A stretch of 64,000 nt of DNA from Paenibacillus vietnamensis (GCF_020169515.1 NZ_JAHMHW010000002.1:124001-188000); one strand, 5' to 3'; shown: positions 48,054 to 57,138, numbered from the stretch's first letter. A program made the numbers and translations. Notes: generated by a model from the sequence alone, not told the origin.

Positions 48054-48289
48054 GGAGCAGACTTCCTATTGTCAGAAGCCGGCGGAACGGGATCGTAGCC
48101 TCCCGCATGGAACGGATGGCAGCGGGCGATCCGCTTCGCCGCGAGCCAAGCCCCTTTCGCCGCTCCGTGCTTCTCGATCGCCTCCAAAGCATACATCGAG
48201 CAGGTCGGATAAAACCGGCACGAGGGCGGGGTCAGCGGGGAAATCACTTTGCGGTAAAAATGTACGGGAGCCTGCGCTACACGCTTCAT
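48050..48289 (-). CDS. yidD: membrane protein insertion efficiency factor YidD
   Basis: Small amphipathic membrane-associated protein that helps YidC-dependent insertion. [40 protein letters not shown] and the [14 protein letters not shown] ending are fully conserved. I use the ATG at 48289 (MKRVAQAP); the ATG at 48307 overlaps the zur stop (TAATG) and may allow coupled translation with six extra residues. Last gene after zur. Confidence 0.93.
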   Translation of the reverse strand: MKRVAQAPVHFYRKVISPLTPPSCRFYPTCSMYALEAIEKHGAAKGAWLAAKRIARCHPFHAGGYDPVPPASDNRKSAP

Positions 48290-48306
48290 GACCCGTCCGC
48301 CGCCCA

Positions 48307-48744
48307 TTATTGGCCGCCGTCTGCCGGCTCATCGATCTCGCATTCCCTGCAGTAGCCGAATACCTCGAATTTATGCTTCACGACGCGGAAATCGTCCGGA
48401 ACGGCCGTTTGCTCCATCGGGCAATACGTAATCGGGTACGTCTTCCCGCACTGCAGGCAAATCATATGATGATGATGGTCATGCTCTCTGCAGTGAAGCT
48501 TGAACTTGCCGCCGTCCTCGAAGATGACCTGCTCCAATACGCCCAGCTCTTCCATCACTCTCAGGTTCCGGTATACCGTATCGAAGCTGAGGCCCGTATA
48601 AGATTTGCCCATGTATTCGTATACTTCCTTCGGAGCCAAGTAACCCTGCGTCTCCGAAAAAAGTCTGGCTAACGTTTTTCGCTGATCCGTAATCCGCAAG
48701 CCTTGACTGGACATCCGTCTTAGTATGTCTTCCACCGTATGCAT
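48307..48744 (-). CDS. zur: zinc uptake regulator Zur (Fur family)
   Basis: Zinc-sensing repressor of zinc import. The winged helix ([21 protein letters not shown]) leads to the metal domain with a histidine cluster ([19 protein letters not shown]) and the structural zinc site CLQC/CREC. The [10 protein letters not shown] and [20 protein letters not shown] stretches match Zur rather than Fur or PerR as I recall them. A Zur box stands before znuABC 4.3 kb away. Confidence 0.93.
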   Translation of the reverse strand: MHTVEDILRRMSSQGLRITDQRKTLARLFSETQGYLAPKEVYEYMGKSYTGLSFDTVYRNLRVMEELGVLEQVIFEDGGKFKLHCREHDHHHHMICLQCGKTYPITYCPMEQTAVPDDFRVVKHKFEVFGYCRECEIDEPADGGQ

Positions 48745-48819
48745 GAGCCGAACCTCCGAAACTAATAATTGTCTATCTCCATAATGACGAAAAAAAAAGC
48801 TCTCGTCAATGAGAGCCGT

Positions 48820-49044
48820 CTAACCGTTCAAGCGCATGTTCGTCATAAATGCGGCAGCCATCGCGATGAACAACAGGATGCTGAGCGCACCGGCCAGCTT
48901 CCGCCGCCGGTTCAGGCGATCGAGCAGGATCGCGTCGTCCGTCTCCCTTTTCTTCTCCGTGTAAGCCCGATGCATAAATAAATACGTAATCGCGGAAGCA
49001 ACGAATAATAGATTAACGAGAAACCATACGAGAGTCCAAAACAA
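48820..49044 (-). CDS. uncharacterised two-helix membrane protein
   Basis: A 74-residue protein with helices at both ends (VWFLVNLLFVASAITYLFM and LAGALSILLFIAMAAAFM) and a charged middle (RAYTEKKRETDD). I do not recognise it. The start is TTG 49044, seven bases after GGAGG. It lies between zur and another small membrane protein on the same strand. Confidence 0.7.
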   Translation of the reverse strand: MFWTLVWFLVNLLFVASAITYLFMHRAYTEKKRETDDAILLDRLNRRRKLAGALSILLFIAMAAAFMTNMRLNG

Positions 49045-49079
49045 GCCTATTCCTCCTATTGCAGCGTTCTATAGACCTG

Positions 49080-49280
49080 CTATAGGTACCACTTATTCAA
49101 AATGAGCATAAACACCGCAAAGCTGATGACCGCTCCGCCGAAGCTAAGCCATCCGGAGCGGAACTTCTGCTGAAACATCCTCAGAATCCCGAAGCTGAGC
49201 AATCCGAAAATGAGCAGCAAAAAAACGATTCCAAGTATAAATAAAGTAGCAGATACACTGCTTACATCGACTAATGACAC
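49080..49280 (-). CDS. uncharacterised small membrane protein
   Basis: A 66-residue protein with two helices (ATLFILGIVFLLLIFGLLSFG and LSFGGAVISFAVFMLIL). GTG 49280 has AAGGGAG eight bases upstream and is preferred over the GTG at 49319. Not recognised. It may share a transcript with the neighbouring 74-residue gene. Confidence 0.65.
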   Translation of the reverse strand: MSLVDVSSVSATLFILGIVFLLLIFGLLSFGILRMFQQKFRSGWLSFGGAVISFAVFMLILNKWYL

Positions 49281-49424
49281 CGGATACACTCCCTTATTTC
49301 CAAATATGCGCACGTTCACTAGCCATTATAAGGGATATATCCGACATAATCCAGCGGCAAACCCTGTCGATTTCGTGACAAAAATAAGAGCGCATGCCCG
49401 CGCGGGACATTCGCTCGACCGTAA

Positions 49425-49850
49425 CTATTCACGGATAACGGCTTCGTGATACGTCTTGAGCGCCGGACGTTTCCGAAGCTTGACCTGTAAAATACCGTTC
49501 TTTAACAGCGTTTTGCATATGCGCGGCTTTACCAGCTTTGGCAGCTTTATCGTTTCCGTCTTGCCGCCGGGCAGGCCTTCCAGCCGCAGCCGGTCCTCCC
49601 GCACCATCAGCCTCAGCATTTCCCGTTCAAAGCCTTCCGGCAAAATTATTTTCACTTGTAGAAAATGACGGGATTCCGAGAAGGTTGCCATTCCCTTGCC
49701 GATCATCGCTCCGGCAGCCTCCGGCAGCGCCTTGGTCATCATTTTGCGTACATATTGTTCGACCCAATCCGGTTCGCGCAGCAGCTCAAAACCTTTTGGC
49801 AGCCGCTGACCTTCCATCCACCGTTCCAGTTCATCCCATTTGGACGCCAC
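49425..49850 (-). CDS. Hsp20/alpha-crystallin-like protein
   Basis: About 141 residues with a weak alpha-crystallin fold pattern: HFLQVKIILPEGFEREMLRL, DRLRLEGLPGGKTETIKLP and the late NGILQVKLRK strand. Diverged Hsp20-like proteins (such as CotM) occur in spore coats, and this gene is divergent from the gerP operon, which fits a coat role. That is inference. The start is uncertain (GTG 49850, TTG 49856 or GTG 49874). Confidence 0.65.
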   Translation of the reverse strand: MASKWDELERWMEGQRLPKGFELLREPDWVEQYVRKMMTKALPEAAGAMIGKGMATFSESRHFLQVKIILPEGFEREMLRLMVREDRLRLEGLPGGKTETIKLPKLVKPRICKTLLKNGILQVKLRKRPALKTYHEAVIRE

Positions 49851-49923
49851 AAGCAAACACCTGCCTCCCAGCACTCCTACCAGTTTATGCGCCAGCCCCC
49901 GTATAGGCTACTGCCTTCACGGG

Positions 49924-49951
49924 AACCTCTGGGCGGATGCCGCATAAGATA
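49924..49951 (+). promoter_or_regulatory. SigK-type promoter of the gerP operon
   Basis: AAC (49924-49926) and CATAAGATA (49943-49951) are separated by 16 bases, matching the SigK pattern of AC, 15-17 bases, CATANNNTA. gerP is SigK-dependent in B. subtilis. Confidence 0.75.
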
Positions 49952-49992
49952 TACAAACGCAAATCCCGCTATCATTTAGAAGGAGGATGCTT

Positions 49993-50220
49993 ATGCCAGC
50001 AGTCGTCGGCTTCGTCAAAATTGTGAGCGTCGGCTCCGGTTCCATTGTCCAATTCGGTGACGCGCTAGAGGTATCGCCTAACAGCAGCTCGAAAACGTAC
50101 GCAGGCTCGGGCTCGTTCCTCACAGGCAGCCTGACGAATTCCAACAACGCGGTGAGCGCCACGAACTCGATCGATCCGGACGTTCAGGATAACACGAATA
50201 ATGAGGTTAATACGCTATGA
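49993..50220 (+). CDS. gerPA: spore germination protein GerPA/GerPF-like
   Basis: A 75-residue coat-associated protein needed for germinants to pass the coat. PAVVGFVKIVSVGSGSIVQFG and SKTYAGSGSFLTGS, then SATNSIDPDVQDN, are shared by GerPA and GerPF, which are related to each other. First place in the operon suggests gerPA. GGAGG lies six bases before the ATG at 49993. It overlaps gerPB by four bases (ATGA). Confidence 0.9.
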   Translation: MPAVVGFVKIVSVGSGSIVQFGDALEVSPNSSSKTYAGSGSFLTGSLTNSNNAVSATNSIDPDVQDNTNNEVNTL

Positions 50221-50417
50221 GCTTCACGATTCATCAGCAAATCACGATCAATATGATCCGGATCGACAGCATTTCGAACAGCTCCGTCCTTCAGGTCGGC
50301 AGCGCCGGATCAATCCGGTCGTTAGCCCAGCTCTATAATACCGGGGGGTATACCGGGCCCGCGCCGCAGCTCGGCGACAATCCGCTGTCGTACGTCCCGC
50401 TGCCAAACCCGTCCTGA
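50217..50417 (+). CDS. gerPB: spore germination protein GerPB
   Basis: A 66-residue protein with ITINMIRIDSISNSSVLQVG and a Gly/Pro-rich tail, typical for GerPB. Its ATG overlaps the gerPA stop. It is part of the same coat-permeability operon; exact biochemical action is unknown. Confidence 0.9.
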   Translation: MSFTIHQQITINMIRIDSISNSSVLQVGSAGSIRSLAQLYNTGGYTGPAPQLGDNPLSYVPLPNPS

Positions 50418-50467
50418 CGGCCTGTCCGCATTCACAAACGATTTTCGTATAAAGGAGGAATCGCCTT

Positions 50468-51154
50468 ATGCAGCAGCCTAAACCGATGTCGCCATGGCAG
50501 TCGTGGGCCTATGACGTGCAACGAAAGCTCCATGAGCAGCAAGCCAGCATCGAGAAGCTCGAAGAGCGCATTTCAACCCTTTGCGAACAAATCAAACAGC
50601 TCGAGGCGCGCCCTGCTTACAACATCGAGAGCATCGAATACCATTTTGACCAATTGAAGGTTGAATCGCTCGAAGGTACGCTGAATATCGGCATGACCGC
50701 GCCCGGCACGGACGGCGAGACTTTCCCGGGAACGATTGAGCAGCTCAGCACGGCCACTCCGGCCACTCCAGCCGCTCCGGAAGTTTTCCCATCCTCTTCT
50801 CCGGCCATTGTGCCGCAGACGGGACCGACCGCCGATGTTACGGAAGAAATGAACCGTTATTTGGATACAGAAGCTGTGGCAAAGCTGAAAAACTACGAGA
50901 ATGAGTTTGGCCTGCCGCTTGACCCTTACCACGAGAGAATCATTATCGAAGACATCCGCAAGCAGATGCCTTCTCGCGTCGAATATTATATCAATCAGCA
51001 AAATAAAGGCCAGAACGGAAAGACGAACGGAGCCGAAGACGGGGCGATAAAGGATGCCGTGCTGGCCAAAACGATAAGAGATACGGACGCCGCATTGCTC
51101 GCCTATATGAATCAGCTGCAGACCGGTAAGCCGGCGTCGGGAGGGATGGCATAA
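50468..51154 (+). CDS. gerPC: spore germination protein GerPC
   Basis: A 228-residue protein with an N-terminal coiled coil (LHEQQASIEKLEERISTLC), the NIESIEYHFDQLKVESLEGT block typical of GerPC, a Pro/Ala/Thr-rich middle, and a helical C-terminal domain (RIIIEDIRKQMPSRVEYYI). AAAGGAGG precedes the ATG. The gerPC stop is directly followed by the gerPD start. Confidence 0.92.
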   Translation: MQQPKPMSPWQSWAYDVQRKLHEQQASIEKLEERISTLCEQIKQLEARPAYNIESIEYHFDQLKVESLEGTLNIGMTAPGTDGETFPGTIEQLSTATPATPAAPEVFPSSSPAIVPQTGPTADVTEEMNRYLDTEAVAKLKNYENEFGLPLDPYHERIIIEDIRKQMPSRVEYYINQQNKGQNGKTNGAEDGAIKDAVLAKTIRDTDAALLAYMNQLQTGKPASGGMA

Positions 51155-51391
51155 ATGATCGTATTCAAAGTGACTAACCATACGTTATCGGTTGGACAGA
51201 TTGAGGTGCTCGGCATTTCGAGCGCATCTATGCTTCAAGTCGGCGATACGGACACCGTTTCACTGTACTCGATGTTCGATACGCCGCCGGAGTCCGTCGT
51301 AGTCGGACCGCTCGCCCCGTATCCTCTGCCTGAAGCGGCGGAAGAGGCGGCTTCGGAGTCAACGGTTACGGGAGACGGGACGCCGGCATGA
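51155..51391 (+). CDS. gerPD: spore germination protein GerPD
   Basis: A 78-residue protein: FKVTNHTLSVGQIEVLGISS and SMLQVGDTDTVSLYSMFDTP are characteristic. The C-terminal part (AAEEAASESTVTGDG) is longer and more acidic than usual in my recollection. It starts at the base after the gerPC stop codon and overlaps gerPE by four bases. Confidence 0.9.
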   Translation: MIVFKVTNHTLSVGQIEVLGISSASMLQVGDTDTVSLYSMFDTPPESVVVGPLAPYPLPEAAEEAASESTVTGDGTPA

Positions 51392-51861
51392 ACGGGCAGC
51401 CGATGGAACCGCCATTTCCGACCCGCACCGCCCGGATCGGCTCCGTCTGCATCATAAGCGCCGCCCAGTCCACCGTCGTTCAGTTCGGCGACCGCGGGGA
51501 AACGAAGGCAAGGCTTATCGCGCTGGCGCTTCAGAGGCAGGAGGACCACACGACCTCGGGAGATATTTTTTTCGAATCGTATCATATCTTCTTCCGTGAT
51601 CTGCCTTCCTTCCATGAACCGGACAGTCCGATGGGCAATGTGGCGAAGCTGGAGCGAATCAATTGCGAGCCGAACATAACGGTAGGCTGCCTTAAGGTGA
51701 CGGCTTCGGGCTCCTCCGCCAGCATCCAGGCCGGCAATGGCAAGCGGCTGACGGGAGAATCTAGAATCAAACATATCCGGCAATATCCGCGTCCAAGCCC
51801 GGTTCCGCCTCTTGTCGTAAAGTCAAACGACATGCAAGGCGATTGCGGAGCGAAAAAATAA
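51388..51861 (+). CDS. gerPE: spore germination protein GerPE
   Basis: A 157-residue protein with RTARIGSVCIISAAQSTVVQ, an FESYHIFFRDLP motif and VGCLKVTASGSSASIQAGNG near the end, fitting GerPE. Last gene of the operon; a separate gerPF does not follow. The ATG overlaps the gerPD stop. Confidence 0.88.
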   Translation: MNGQPMEPPFPTRTARIGSVCIISAAQSTVVQFGDRGETKARLIALALQRQEDHTTSGDIFFESYHIFFRDLPSFHEPDSPMGNVAKLERINCEPNITVGCLKVTASGSSASIQAGNGKRLTGESRIKHIRQYPRPSPVPPLVVKSNDMQGDCGAKK

Positions 51862-51916
51862 GCCTTCTCGTGTGGGCATATGACCAATTGCACGGCTGCC
51901 GGTACAAATGTCCAAT

Positions 51917-51943
51917 ACATGTTGCCTCCTTCCGCATAAATTG
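51917..51943 (+). promoter_or_regulatory. candidate SigK promoter of the YjcZ-like gene
   Basis: AC (51917-51918), 16 bases, CATAAATTG (51935-51943), one mismatch from the SigK -10 pattern. Fits late mother-cell expression. Confidence 0.4.
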
Positions 51944-51999
51944 ATTTTGTGAGCGATATGCATCACTTCAATCCTATTCTCGATCTGGAGGTATGAACC

Positions 52000-52110
52000 A
52001 TGGGATACCCTGTAGCAGGCGCTGGTTACGGATCATGCTGGTCGAGTACGGCTTTCGTCCTCGTCCTCTTTATCTTGCTGGTAATCATTTTACGCTCCCG
52101 CGTATTTTAA
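52000..52110 (+). CDS. YjcZ-like sporulation miniprotein
   Basis: A 36-residue protein: Gly/Tyr-rich start (MGYPVAGAGYGSCW) and one hydrophobic helix (AFVLVLFILLVIIL). This is the layout of the YjcZ/YxeF-like small spore-related proteins in Bacilli. GGAGG precedes the ATG and a terminator follows. It lies directly after gerPE, which supports a sporulation link. Confidence 0.75.
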   Translation: MGYPVAGAGYGSCWSSTAFVLVLFILLVIILRSRVF

Positions 52111-52138
52111 ACAAATATAGAGTCCGCTAAAAAATACG

Positions 52139-52175
52139 AATGCCGTCCGGATCGCATAATCCGAACGGCATTTTC
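52139..52175. terminator. bidirectional terminator between yjcZ-like gene and gntK
   Basis: AATGCCGTCCGGAT pairs with ATCCGAACGGCATT (one mismatch), with T-rich sequence on both outer sides. It serves the convergent genes. Confidence 0.8.
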
Positions 52176-52200
52176 TCTTGTGCCGGATGTTTAAATTACG

Positions 52201-53739
52201 CTACACCCATTTTTGCTGAAAAGCTGTAATATTCGCATATTCCTCTGTCAGCAGCCGGGAAACGCGGATGTAAATTCGCATGAGCTCCGAATAGATTTCC
52301 GCGTTTTGTTTGTTCGGCAAGTGGAAGTGGGATCCGCCGACCATCTCGGCAACGACATCGAGTGAATCCACTTCTCCGAGGCTGTACAGACCTAGAATGA
52401 CGGCACCCAGGCAGGAGCTTTCGATGCTCTCCGGAACATGCAGCTCCTGGTCGAATATGTCCGCCATCATCTGCCTCCACAGCTCGGATCTCGCAAAGCC
52501 GCCCGTGGCCTGGATTTTCTTCGGCTTGCCCGTCAGCTCCTCCAGCGCCATCAGTACGGAATACAAATTGTAAATAACGCCTTCAAGCGCCGCCCTGATT
52601 AAATGCTCCTTCTTATGGTGCAGGCCAAGCCCGAAAAAGGAGCCTCTTGCATTCGCATCCCATAGCGGCGCCCGCTCCCCTGCCAAATACGGATGGAATA
52701 TAAGTCCGTCCGATCCCGCCTTAACTTTAGAAGCGAGATCCGTCAGCAGCTCGTATGGATCGATGCCAAGCCTTTTTGCCTCGGCAGCCTCCGCCGTTCC
52801 GATCTGATCGCGCACCCAGCGGAAAATCATGCCGCCGTTGTTGACGGGTCCGCCGATAACCCAGTGGTTTTCCGTCAGCGCATAACAAAAAATTCTTCCT
52901 TTCGGATCGGTCACCGGTTTGTCCGTTACGGCGCGGATTGCGCCGCTTGTGCCAATCGTGACCGCTACAACGCCGGGCTCGATCGCGTTGACGCCCAGAT
53001 TGGACAGAACGCCATCGCTCGCCCCGACGATAAACGGGGTTTCCGCCGGAAGCTGCATACGCGCCGCATAACCTTTGTCGAGACCGGTAAGCTTGTACGT
53101 CGTCGGCACAAGCTCGGACAAGCGGTCCGCTGTCACGCCGGCAACCTTCAGCGCTTCTTCGTCCCATTGCAGTTGCTGCAGGTTGAACAAGCCGGTAGCC
53201 GAAGCGATTGAATAGTCGATGACATACCGTCCGAACAGCTTGAAGAACACATATTCCTTAATCGAAATAAACTTGTAAGTACGGTCGAACAGCTCTTTTT
53301 CATCATGACGCAGCCAGGTCAATTTTGAGAGCGGCGACATTGGATGAATAGGCGTGCCGGTACGCAAATAAATGTCATGGCCGTTCCATTCCTCCTTGAT
53401 TTTCGCCGTCCATTTCGCACTGCGGTTGTCCGCCCAGGTGATGCACTTCGAAATCGGTGTCCCGTCCCTGTCGACCGCGATGACGCTGTGCATAGCCGAG
53501 CTGAACGAAACGCACAAAATATCGGAGGGGTTCGCGTTGCTTTTGGAAATAGCTTGTCCGATGGTGCCGAGAACGGCCTCGAAAATTTCATCCGGGTCCT
53601 GCTCCGCAATCGCAGGTGATGGGGAATGAAGCGGATACTCGATTCCATGACTGGACACAATCGAACCTTTTGCCGTAAACAGGACGGATTTTGTGCTCGT
53701 CGTTCCAATATCGACGCCAATAACATATTTCGTACTCAT
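52201..53739 (-). CDS. gntK: gluconokinase
   Basis: FGGY-family kinase that phosphorylates gluconate to 6-phosphogluconate. The 512 residues carry the ATPase fold motifs GVDIGTTSTKSVLF and GTSGAIRAV and the family signature near GLIFHPYLAGERAPLWD. GGAGG precedes the ATG. The neighbours gnd, gntP and an RpiR regulator support gluconate rather than xylulose or glycerol as substrate. Confidence 0.92.
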   Translation of the reverse strand: MSTKYVIGVDIGTTSTKSVLFTAKGSIVSSHGIEYPLHSPSPAIAEQDPDEIFEAVLGTIGQAISKSNANPSDILCVSFSSAMHSVIAVDRDGTPISKCITWADNRSAKWTAKIKEEWNGHDIYLRTGTPIHPMSPLSKLTWLRHDEKELFDRTYKFISIKEYVFFKLFGRYVIDYSIASATGLFNLQQLQWDEEALKVAGVTADRLSELVPTTYKLTGLDKGYAARMQLPAETPFIVGASDGVLSNLGVNAIEPGVVAVTIGTSGAIRAVTDKPVTDPKGRIFCYALTENHWVIGGPVNNGGMIFRWVRDQIGTAEAAEAKRLGIDPYELLTDLASKVKAGSDGLIFHPYLAGERAPLWDANARGSFFGLGLHHKKEHLIRAALEGVIYNLYSVLMALEELTGKPKKIQATGGFARSELWRQMMADIFDQELHVPESIESSCLGAVILGLYSLGEVDSLDVVAEMVGGSHFHLPNKQNAEIYSELMRIYIRVSRLLTEEYANITAFQQKWV

Positions 53740-53828
53740 CGTTACCTCCTAATGCTTGGCCGCAACTTTTGTCTGCTTCCATTGTCTCTTCAACAATAAC
53801 TCGGTTTGAGCCGGGATTCAATGGTTGT

Positions 53829-54728
53829 TTATGAGCCGACGACGCTGTGGCCGCCAAATTCGTTGCGCAGCGCAGCGACGACCTTGCCCGAGAACGTATC
53901 TTCTTCAAGGGAACGGTAACGCATCAGCAGCGACAAAGCGATAACCGGCGTTGCCGTCTGCAAATCCAAAGCCGTCTCCAGCGTCCATTTCCCTTCCCCG
54001 GACGAATGCATAATTCCTTTTAGACCGTCAAGGCGGGCATCCTTCGAAAAGGCGTTTTCGGTAAGCTCCATCAGCCACGACCTGATCACGGAGCCGTTGT
54101 TCCACACTCTCGCTACTTTTTCGAAGTCAAAATCATAATCGCTTTTCTCCAGCAGCTCGAAGCCTTCCGCGATCGCCTGCATCATGCCGTATTCGACCCC
54201 GTTATGAACCATCTTCAAATAGTGGCCGCTCCCGCTCTCTCCGGCATGAAGGTACCCGTTCTCGACGCAAATATCCTTGAAAAGCGGCTCAATGGATTCG
54301 AATGCGGCTTTATTGCCGCCGATCATCGTACAAGCGCCCGAACGCGCGCCGGAGGTTCCGCCGCTCGTGCCGACATCCAGGTAGTGAATGCCGGAGGTCT
54401 CCAATTGCTTGGCTCGCCTTACCGAATCCTTGTAATTCGAGTTGCCGCCGTCGATCAGGATGTCCCCGCTGCCAAGAAGCGGACTGATTTCCTCAATGAC
54501 CTTTTCCGTCAGCTCGCCGGCAGGCACCATCATCCAGATCGCGCGCGGCGCACTTAGCTTCTGCACCAATTGAGCAATCGTTGCGCAGCCGGCCGCCCCC
54601 GCTTCTTCTGCCTGCTCGACCGCAGCCTGGTTGACATCGAATACGACCGCTTCGTGTCCGTGGTCCAATACGTTGTAAGTCAAATTTAATCCCATCTTGC
54701 CCAATCCGATAATACCGATTTGCATCAT
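53829..54728 (-). CDS. gnd: 6-phosphogluconate dehydrogenase, decarboxylating (short form)
   Basis: Oxidises 6-phosphogluconate to ribulose 5-phosphate. The NAD(P)-binding motif GIIGLGKMG is at 4-12. IDGGNSNYKDSVRR, DVGTSGGTSGARSGACTMIGG and MVHNGVEYGMMQAIAEG contain the catalytic Lys/Asn region. The 299 residues match the short GntZ/YqeC type rather than the 470-residue form. AAGGAG precedes the ATG. It stands before gntK on the same strand, 89 bases apart. Confidence 0.94.
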   Translation of the reverse strand: MMQIGIIGLGKMGLNLTYNVLDHGHEAVVFDVNQAAVEQAEEAGAAGCATIAQLVQKLSAPRAIWMMVPAGELTEKVIEEISPLLGSGDILIDGGNSNYKDSVRRAKQLETSGIHYLDVGTSGGTSGARSGACTMIGGNKAAFESIEPLFKDICVENGYLHAGESGSGHYLKMVHNGVEYGMMQAIAEGFELLEKSDYDFDFEKVARVWNNGSVIRSWLMELTENAFSKDARLDGLKGIMHSSGEGKWTLETALDLQTATPVIALSLLMRYRSLEEDTFSGKVVAALRNEFGGHSVVGS

Positions 54729-54858
54729 TCCTGCACTCCTTATAAGTATGATTTGAGTTGAATCGAGAAAGCATACCGTCCGGAAAAATAGGATCGGTTC
54801 TGTGTTTATGTTATACTTTTCATAATTAGCAGCTGCTGCAAAAGGGGAAACGAACGCA

Positions 54859-55704
54859 ATGGTGCAAAATATGCTTGGAAAAATCCGTTCCTATCAAGCC
54901 AGGTTCAGTGAAAAAGAAAAGAAAATTGCCAATTACATTTTAAATAATCCCGAAAAAATTATTCACAGCACGATTAATGAGGTCGCGGAGGATTTGAACG
55001 TCGCCGAAGCAACCGTGTTCCGTTTTTGCAAGCATATCGGCTACAAGGGCTATCAGGCGATGAAAATTGCACTCGCGTCTGAAGTAATGACTCCGATTCA
55101 GCAAATTTACGAGGAAATCAACGAAACCGACAGCACGCGGACGATTGCCGAGAAGGTGTTCAAATCCAATATCCGTACCTTGGAAAATACGTTTCAAGTT
55201 CTGGACAGCGAAGCATTCGCCTCTGCCGTCACTTTGATCGCCGAAGCGAACCGGGTTCATTTCTACGGAATCGGCGGTTCAGGCGTCATTGCGATGGATG
55301 CATTTCACAAATTCATCCGGTCCGGCAAGCAGGCATTCGCCTCTGCCGACGCACACTTCCAGCTCATGTCGGCCGCTCAGCTGACGAAAGAGGATGCCGC
55401 GGTCGTCATCTCTCACTCCGGCACGAACAAGGATACGATCCGCATCATTCAGACGGCAGCCGAATCCGGTGCCAAGACGATTGCGATAACGGGCTTTCCC
55501 AAATCGCCTGTCAGCCAGCATGCGGATGTCGCGCTTCATACGAGCTCGGACGAAACGGAATACCGCTCTGAGGCTCTGGCCTCCCGGATCGGCCAGCTCA
55601 GCCTGATCGACGCCTTGTACGTTAACGTCATGATCGTGAACCGGGATAAGGCGAAGCATTCTCTGGAGAAGGTGCGCGAGGCGATTTCCGAAACGCGCAT
55701 TTGA
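54859..55704 (+). CDS. RpiR-family transcriptional regulator
   Basis: A 281-residue regulator with an N-terminal RpiR helix-turn-helix (SEKEKKIANYILNNPE, STINEVAEDLNVAEATVFRF) and a C-terminal SIS sugar-phosphate domain (VHFYGIGGSGVIAMDAFHKF, VVISHSGTNKDTI). It is divergent from gnd-gntK and convergent with gntP, and probably controls gluconate genes by sensing a phosphorylated intermediate. B. subtilis uses a GntR-type repressor instead. Confidence 0.9.
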   Translation: MVQNMLGKIRSYQARFSEKEKKIANYILNNPEKIIHSTINEVAEDLNVAEATVFRFCKHIGYKGYQAMKIALASEVMTPIQQIYEEINETDSTRTIAEKVFKSNIRTLENTFQVLDSEAFASAVTLIAEANRVHFYGIGGSGVIAMDAFHKFIRSGKQAFASADAHFQLMSAAQLTKEDAAVVISHSGTNKDTIRIIQTAAESGAKTIAITGFPKSPVSQHADVALHTSSDETEYRSEALASRIGQLSLIDALYVNVMIVNRDKAKHSLEKVREAISETRI

Positions 55705-55743
55705 TCTTTCCTGTTTTGCACGAAATACGTTTTTACCCGAAAT

Positions 55744-55785
55744 AAAGGTGAACCTGGGACCACACCGTCCCGGTTCACCTTTTTC
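55744..55785. terminator. bidirectional terminator between the RpiR gene and gntP
   Basis: AAAGGTGAACC(T)GGGA pairs with TCCCGGTTCACCTTT, with T runs on both strands. Confidence 0.85.
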
Positions 55786-55788
55786 CCG

Positions 55789-57138
55789 TTATACGAAGAT
55801 GTCCAGAACGAGGATCAGTGCCAGCGCCACAACGGAAATGATCGTTTCGAGCGCGGTCCAGGTAAACAGCGTTTCTTTAACCGACATGCCGAAGTACTCT
55901 TTGATCATCCAGAAGCCTGAATCGTTCACATGCGACAAGATGAGCGAGCCTGCGCCTGTCGCTAACACGAGAAGCTCCAAATTCGCGCCGGGAACGACGG
56001 CCGCGATCGGCGCTACGATTCCCGCTGCCGTCATCATGGACACCGTCGCGGAGCCGGTTGCCACACGGATTAGCGCCGCGATTCCCCAGCCGAGCAAAAT
56101 CGGCGAAACGTTCGAGGAAGTGGCTAGCTCAGCGATGTAATCGCCGATGCCGGAATCGAGCAGGACCCGGTTAAACGCGCCGCCGGCCCCGATAACAAGC
56201 AGGATCGTAGCGGTTGGAGCCAGGCAATCGTTCGAAAATTTCAGCACCGTCTCCCTGCTCAAGCCGCGGAAGAATCCTAAGCTGAAGAAGGAGTAAACCG
56301 TAGCGATCAGCAGCGCGGTGACCGGATCGCCGATAAACTTGAGCGCGGCATACAGCTTGCTGTCCTCCGGAAGCGACAACTCGGCGATGGAAGCGATCAG
56401 CATCAGCAGCACGGGCACCAGCACCGTGAACACGGTATTGAAGAAGCCCGGCAATGCTTTTTTCGAATCGGTTTCCGTGAGCTGTTCTCCCATTTCCTTC
56501 GGTACTTCTTTATGGATCCGGTTGCCGATCCATTGTCCATACAGAGGGCCCGCTATTATCGCTGTCGGCAGGCCGACGATAACGGCATAAAGGATCGTAA
56601 GACCGACATCGGCATTAAAAATGCCGACTGCCGCCATTGCCGCCGGATGCGGCGGGACAAGGCCGTGCACGACCGAAAGGCCCGCAACGAGCGGAACGCC
56701 GATCTTGACGAGCGATACGCCTGTTTGTCTCGCGATCGTGAATACCAACGGGATCAGCAGGACAAAGCCGACCTGGAAGAAAACCGGTATACCCACGATA
56801 AAGGCGACAAACATCATTGCCCAATGGACGTTTTTTTCACCGAAACGTTTGATCAATGTTTGGGCGATTCTTTCGGCTCCGCCCGATTCGGCCATCATTT
56901 TACCCAGCATGGTCCCGAGGGCAAGCACGATTGCCAAGAAGCCAAGCGTGTTTCCAAGGCCGGTCTTGATGGAATCGACGATTCCCGTTCCGCCCGTTTC
57001 GGTCGTAAACAACGGCATTCCTGTGGCCAAGCCGACACCGATCGCCGTCACGATAAGCGATACGAACGGATTCAGCTTTGCCACCGTAATGAGAAGCAGA
57101 AGCACTACGATTGCAGCCAATACGATAAGTAATAGCAT
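55789..57138 (-). CDS. gntP: gluconate:H+ symporter (GntP family)
   Basis: Multi-pass permease that imports gluconate with protons. From the ATG at 57138 (AGGAGG six bases upstream) it has 449 residues and 12 or more helices. LSVVHGLVPPHPAAMAAVGI, GAGGAFNRVLLDSGIG and RVATGSATVSMMTAAGIVAP are family signatures. The longer open frame up to 57216 lacks a start signal. It is a single gene with an A+T-rich upstream region. Confidence 0.95.
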   Translation of the reverse strand: MLLLIVLAAIVVLLLLITVAKLNPFVSLIVTAIGVGLATGMPLFTTETGGTGIVDSIKTGLGNTLGFLAIVLALGTMLGKMMAESGGAERIAQTLIKRFGEKNVHWAMMFVAFIVGIPVFFQVGFVLLIPLVFTIARQTGVSLVKIGVPLVAGLSVVHGLVPPHPAAMAAVGIFNADVGLTILYAVIVGLPTAIIAGPLYGQWIGNRIHKEVPKEMGEQLTETDSKKALPGFFNTVFTVLVPVLLMLIASIAELSLPEDSKLYAALKFIGDPVTALLIATVYSFFSLGFFRGLSRETVLKFSNDCLAPTATILLVIGAGGAFNRVLLDSGIGDYIAELATSSNVSPILLGWGIAALIRVATGSATVSMMTAAGIVAPIAAVVPGANLELLVLATGAGSLILSHVNDSGFWMIKEYFGMSVKETLFTWTALETIISVVALALILVLDIFV

